Assembly (NCBI RefSeq): GCF_000226115.1
Contig: NC_016458.1
Span: 6,544,001 to 6,608,000 of the forward strand
Source of the DNA: Thermothielavioides terrestris NRRL 8126
Taxonomy: Eukaryota > Ascomycota > Sordariomycetes > Sordariales > Chaetomiaceae
Length of the DNA: 64,000 bases
Reading direction: 5' to 3'
Part shown: piece by piece, positions 59,801 through 64,000 of the stretch
Layout: each line of letters opens with the position of its first letter
Position numbering within the stretch: the stretch's first letter is position 1
Notes under the pieces: model-generated
What the model was told of the DNA's origin: nothing
The model's input: only the letters and a program-made list of their open reading frames with translations
The model's database searches: none
Made by a program: the position numbers and the translations under genes

Positions 59801-60115
59801 ACTTCGCTCAGGTGCCGTCCCGGACTCGGGACACCACAAGGACGGTGTGCTGAATACGGATACTCCGTACACAGGGAACTCACCACGGCGGGTGCGCAAT
59901 GAAAAGCCACCCCAATGCGCTCGGCATCGGGGAGGAGGGCGGTGGTCCACTGCAGAGCACCAGCTTGCGCAACCACGCCATCGTGTCAGAAACAGAACCT
60001 GTTGAAGAGGAAGGAAGAGTGGGGTAACGACGTTCCTGCTTGGCTGGCAAGAACTCCACTCGCCGCGGTTGGCCGAATTCCCCCCCGAAACCCGCTCAGA
60101 AAATTTCTGGGAAGA
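56820..60115. other. Gene-poor unique region, 3.3 kb
   Basis: Normal base composition returns right after MITE copy D. Many short frames occur on both strands, but none has a recognisable domain, a consistent splice pattern or a protein-like composition. No structural RNA was identified. Confidence 0.4.
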
Positions 60116-60123
60116 CGGATGAC

Positions 60124-60525
60124 GGTCGTGGTTATAGAGGTCCCGCCAAGACTAATTTCGGAGGTTGCCGCTTACAAGTATTTACAATCGCCACGGGGTG
60201 AGCGGGGCCACGACGACTTAGAGCAACATCGACAATACACAATCGCGAAGACTCGTAGCAACAACTTTACTAAACCTCAACCAAATCGAAAAAAAAGAAA
60301 ACGAAGTTAACCCGCACCCTAACCTTGACCCTCACCCTAACCTTAACCCGAATCCTAACTAGCGGGGGGCTGGCGCCGCCCCCCGCACCCCCGGCGAACT
60401 AACCTGTGGCTAACCCGTGGCGATAGTGCAAACCCCTTGGCGGTCTTGGCGGGGTACTGACGCTGTAAAAACATTGCCGACAATTGGCCGAAATTAGTCT
60501 TGGCGGGACCTCTATAACCTCCAGC
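60124..60525 (-). mobile_element. MITE copy E, 402 bp
   Basis: The perfect 8-bp flanking repeat CGGATGAC lies at 60116-60123 and 60526-60533. The inverted-repeat core is at both ends (TATAGAGGTCCCGCC). It is inverted relative to copies A, B and D. It contains GTTAACCCGCACCC, the intact form of the site used by the chromovirus in copy C, telomere-like CCCTAACC-type repeats at about 60312-60360, and the hairpin GCGGGGGGC/GCCCCCCGC near 60362-60386. Non-coding. Confidence 0.92.
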
Positions 60526-60533
60526 CGGATGAC

Positions 60534-61965
60534 TTTCCCATTTGGCCCATCGCAGCGGGACAAGGGGTGGCTTTTGCCCCGCAGCTTGTCGCTTTCCACG
60601 GGAGGTGGGCAAGCGAAGTGGTTGGTCGCTATCCGTCGCTGAGCGGGTGGAGCCACACCCCCGCCCAAGCTCCTGGGATGGAGTCAACGCACCGTTTCCA
60701 GGATTGTGGTAGGCGTTTTGTCGTCGGCTCGAGAAAGCGCTGTACGGTACGGGGAAGATGCTCCAGACCTTGAACGTAACGCTCAACAGGAGCGGTAATT
60801 TCGGTATGCTTTCCGTTCAGCCACCGTCTCATGACAGTCTGGGCAATGGGCACTGCAGTTCCAAGGGCCGAGCTCCCGGTCCGTTCGAACCCCAGCGTTC
60901 CCGCACCCTTCCCGCTGCACCGGGACCAAAGTGGCGAAGCAGCGATTCGAGCTGTCGGGAATAACTTGTGTACTGCTTGGAGCTCCTCGCCGCCCACTTG
61001 GCCTGGCACCCGACCGTGCTTGTTCGCATTGCGATTGCTGGGCGTTCGTTGATGGTATCCAGTTCCACTCGTGCATTTCTTCACACGACCTTCCCTAGGT
61101 TGGGGTCTCGTCGTCCAAGGCGCCAACTATTGATAAGCGGGTGCTCGCCTGCTGCTGCTGTTCGCTTTCGAGGTTGCGACCTTTCCAGTGGGTGGCCTGC
61201 TTGACAAGGCCTCCTGACTGGGTGCGGACGGAGACCATACCAGTCCTGTCGACACCAGTGCTACAACTAGCGTTGGCGTGCTGCATCCTCCCTCGTTTCC
61301 GCCTGCTGGAGCGTAATAACTAGTGTAGTGTAATCCCCTGTCCTTGCAGTTGCTTGCAACGCACCACACCGGATCCATCTGCGCCTTCTCCGCTCTCTTC
61401 TCCTCCCCCCTTCCCGCTTCCCGCGTTCCCAGCAGCGCCTCCTCCCGGACCTTCCTTTCCCTTTCTCTCTGTGCAACCAGGCACTGTGGTCTGGTTACCT
61501 TCCATCAGCTCGAGGCAACAACACCAACGCTGGCACACCCGTTGATGGAATTGGCTCGGCGTGGGTTTTGAGTGCGCACTCCAGGCAGCCCGTTTCGACG
61601 ATACTTGGTTTTTTTTCGGGCCGTGCAGGGATTTCGGGAGTGCTTTTGGTCGGACCCTCGGCGCTTCCAACGCCACGGAACTCACCTGAGGCCGACTACC
61701 ACCACCCATTCATCTCTCACAACTCGCCAAAACAATTTCGACTCAGTCGCGACATTGGTCTCCTGCCAAAATTTGCCGAAAGTTTCTGCGGGTTTGTTAG
61801 AGTGAAAAGCTCGATATTCCCGCCAACACCCTTGAATTGCGTCCGTTGTGCGCAGTATCAACCAAATCAGGTCTCGCACACCTATTGTCTGTCTAAGCGA
61901 CGGCCACCAAGACCACACCAACAACAACAACAAGGACCATAATTACAACTGCCAGCAACGCCAAC
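60534..61965. other. Intergenic region, 1.4 kb
   Basis: Between MITE copy E and the Cys-rich protein gene. The last 600 bases are C/T-rich with a CAA-rich stretch (61916-61935) just before the start codon, as in fungal promoters and leaders. No gene supported. Confidence 0.45.
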
Positions 61966-63141
61966 ATGAGTTCGCCAGCTCAGGGGGGACCCTCGGTCCC
62001 GAAGGACAAGGAGAAGGAGAAGAAGGGCTTGGGCAAGGTGTTGTCGAGGATGAAGACGGTACTCAAAAAGGCCGATCCGTCTCGCCGGCTGTCGACGCTC
62101 GGTTCGTCGAAGTCCGCCGCAGCACCCGCCGCTGCAGCCGCTCCCAGGTATGCCCAGGCTTGACCCTGCTTATATTTTGAGCCCTGCGTGCTGCTCGTCG
62201 AGTTGCATTGCTGGGCCTAACGCTGGTGCTCTCTTATCGCCTGCCCCGTCTCACATCATGACTAACGCATGCGCATAGCAAACCTGCGGAACCCGCCGCG
62301 GCCCAGGGCCCCGCAGCCGTGGAAGCTACTAAGATCCCGAGATCTCAGATCTTCGCTGAGCGAGCAAAGAAGATCGGTGAGCTGTACGGCCTGGAGCTGA
62401 AGCCGAGCGAGTGGTACTCGACCGAGGGCAACGCCCTCCGGGTGGAGAAGCCCATCCGAATGCGAGTGCACAGAAAGTGCCATGTCTGCGACACCTCGTT
62501 CGGCCGGGACAAGGAATGCCCCAAGTGTAAGCATCAGCGCTGCAAGCAGTGTCCGCGGGTGCCCCCGAAGCGCACCGAGGCCGAGAAGGAGGAGAGCCGC
62601 AAGAGGCGGGCCGCCATCCTCAAGGAGCGGGCCGAGAAGGCGCCCATCATTCCCGACTGGGACCCGACTCCGAAGAAGATCGTCCTCAAGCGCCCGGCCA
62701 AGACTGGCGGCCAGGATCTCATCTACAGAAAGCCGCGCCAACGCCTCCGGCGGACCTGCTGTCAGTGCCAGCGATTGTTTACGGGCACCAAGACCTGCGA
62801 AGGCTGCCAGCACATCCGTTGCACCGACTGTCCTCGCGACCCGTAAGTCACAGCGTCTGTCCCCCTGTTTTGGATGTGCCGAAGCTAATGCCAGATGCAG
62901 ACCCAAAAAGGACAAGTATCCGTACGGATACCCTGGCGACGCGCCAGGCACGAGGATCGCTCATTACCAGTGTGCCAACTGCAAACATATCTTCTCACTG
63001 CCGCCCACCGCTGCAGCAACTTGCGTCAAATGCTCTCACGACAAGTACGAGCGGCTGACACCTCGTAAAGTGGAACCGGAGCCCGACCCCGAGATCTTGA
63101 AGAGCATACAAGCCAGAATCGAGGCTATGAACCTCAAGTGA
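61966..63141 (+). CDS. Conserved-type Cys-rich protein with three zinc-binding-like modules
   Basis: Exons are 61966..62147, 62279..62842 and 62901..63141, giving 328 residues. Introns are 131 nt (GTATGC, ACTAAC branch, TAG) and 58 nt (GTAAGT, CAG). Residues 1-75 are Lys/Ser/Ala-rich with no fixed structure evident. Module 1 (about residues 130-155) reads CHVCDTSFGRDKECPKCKHQ then RCKQCPR. Module 2 (about 222-248) reads CCQCQRLFTGTKTCEGCQHI then RCTDCPR. Module 3, in exon 3, reads YQCANCKHIF then CVKCSHDKYERL. Modules 1 and 2 share the pattern CxxC-x8-9-CxxCxHxRCxxCPR, suggesting internal duplication and tandem zinc ribbons. Lys/Arg-rich helices lie between them. I cannot name the protein; nucleic-acid or protein binding is a guess. 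No membrane segment. Confidence 0.87.
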
Positions 63142-64000
63142 CAAGAGCGGGTGGTATTGTCATGCATGCCTCATAACTCGCGAGCCTCTGCTTGAGGGCC
63201 GGCTGGCGGTGGTCGGGGGAGAGGGGCGGAAGGAGAGGTGAAAAACGAGCCGAAGGTGTCTTTTCTTTTCCGGTTCTGGCATTATTCCCCTGGATGCATT
63301 GATTCGGCCTCTTCTTTTTCTTCAGCAGCGAGCATGATTCTCATTGGCCACGAAACATTTCATGCATCTCCATTTACCGAAGCGTTCTCGGAGACGACTC
63401 AGCCCCAGGCGGTCCCGGTTGATACCCAGTGTCTTCTCGTCCGCCCACGAATCGCACACCACGTCCCAGCATCGTTCTGTGACCGCCAGCTTCCGATGGG
63501 GTACCATTACCACCAGCCCAAAAAGCACAAAATGATCCACGATCGCTCGGAGTCGTCTTCTCCCGCCGCACGGCCTCCGGAACAGGGACAATAATTCCAC
63601 AGCGCCAGGGCACGCAGCCACGACCGATTGCATATAGAAGGCACCATTTGCATCTGCACTTCTTCAACTACGACCGAAAGGGGCGGGTTTAATAGAAGGC
63701 TCTCGGAAGAAAGCGGTAGGGATTGAGGCTCAGGGGCCGTGCCAGCGTGGCCTCAGGGAGCGATCGTGGGGAGGACTCGGGCCGGGCTGGTGGGAAGCAG
63801 AGGCGGTTGCTTGGATATTGCGCTTTTTTGTCACGTTTCCGTTTCATCATCTCCACTATTTCATGGTCCGGTCACAGATCTCGCTATCTTGATGAATTGC
63901 ACATATCCCTTTTCCTCGGCCGAGTTGACCATCTCGCCCCTCAGTCAGACAGCGGCGATATTCGATTTCCCTTCCCGATGCAGCAAACCAAAACGCCTCA
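63142..64000. other. Window end, no supported gene
   Basis: Downstream of the Cys-rich protein gene. The frames here lack recognisable features, and a gene running out of the window cannot be excluded. Confidence 0.35.

Overview
The window comes from a filamentous ascomycete fungus, most likely a sordariomycete of the Sordariales type. Genes are GC-rich and split by short introns (about 57-270 nt) with GTRNGT donors and CTRAC branch sites. An arginine-specific carbamoyl-phosphate synthase gene carries the fungal arginine attenuator peptide uORF. Two long AT-rich blocks hold repeats full of TAG/TAA stops and transition changes, the pattern left by repeat-induced point mutation (RIP). The species cannot be read from the sequence alone.

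Layout. Positions 0.2-14.0 kb are gene-dense: an unknown conserved-looking protein (-), an Acinus-like SAP/RRM splicing protein (+), the arg-2/CPA1-type small subunit with its spliced uORF (-), a MITE, electron-transfer flavoprotein beta (-), an ArfGAP (-) and a two-RRM protein (-). Positions 15.3-26.8 kb hold two neighbouring MITEs; the second is split by a 10.6-kb Ty3/Gypsy chromovirus with 249-bp LTRs. Positions 27.9-34.8 kb carry the Tah18-type diflavin reductase (+) and a membrane-anchored pepsin-like protein lacking one catalytic Asp (-). About 5 kb without a supported gene follows, then a secreted Thr/Ser-rich repeat protein (+) and an F-box/beta-propeller/UIM protein (-). Positions 48.9-56.8 kb hold a MITE split by a 7.5-kb TIR element, itself split by a 580-bp LTR mini-element (TRIM). 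After a gene-poor stretch with a fifth MITE, the window ends with a three-module Cys-rich zinc-type protein (+).

How it fits together. The genes are independent housekeeping loci, not a cluster: arginine synthesis, mitochondrial electron transfer, Golgi traffic, RNA processing, Fe-S assembly and ubiquitin-linked recognition. The most notable regulatory item is the 24-residue attenuator uORF, whose reading frame forms only if two introns and a 13-nt microexon are spliced correctly. The most notable mobile-DNA item is the 7.5-kb element: 8-bp target duplication, TIRs starting TTATCT, a DUF6589-like gene converging on a RecQ-type helicase gene. The MITE family (five copies, 8-bp duplications, internal telomere-like tracts) served as landing site for both large elements, which gives a readable insertion history.
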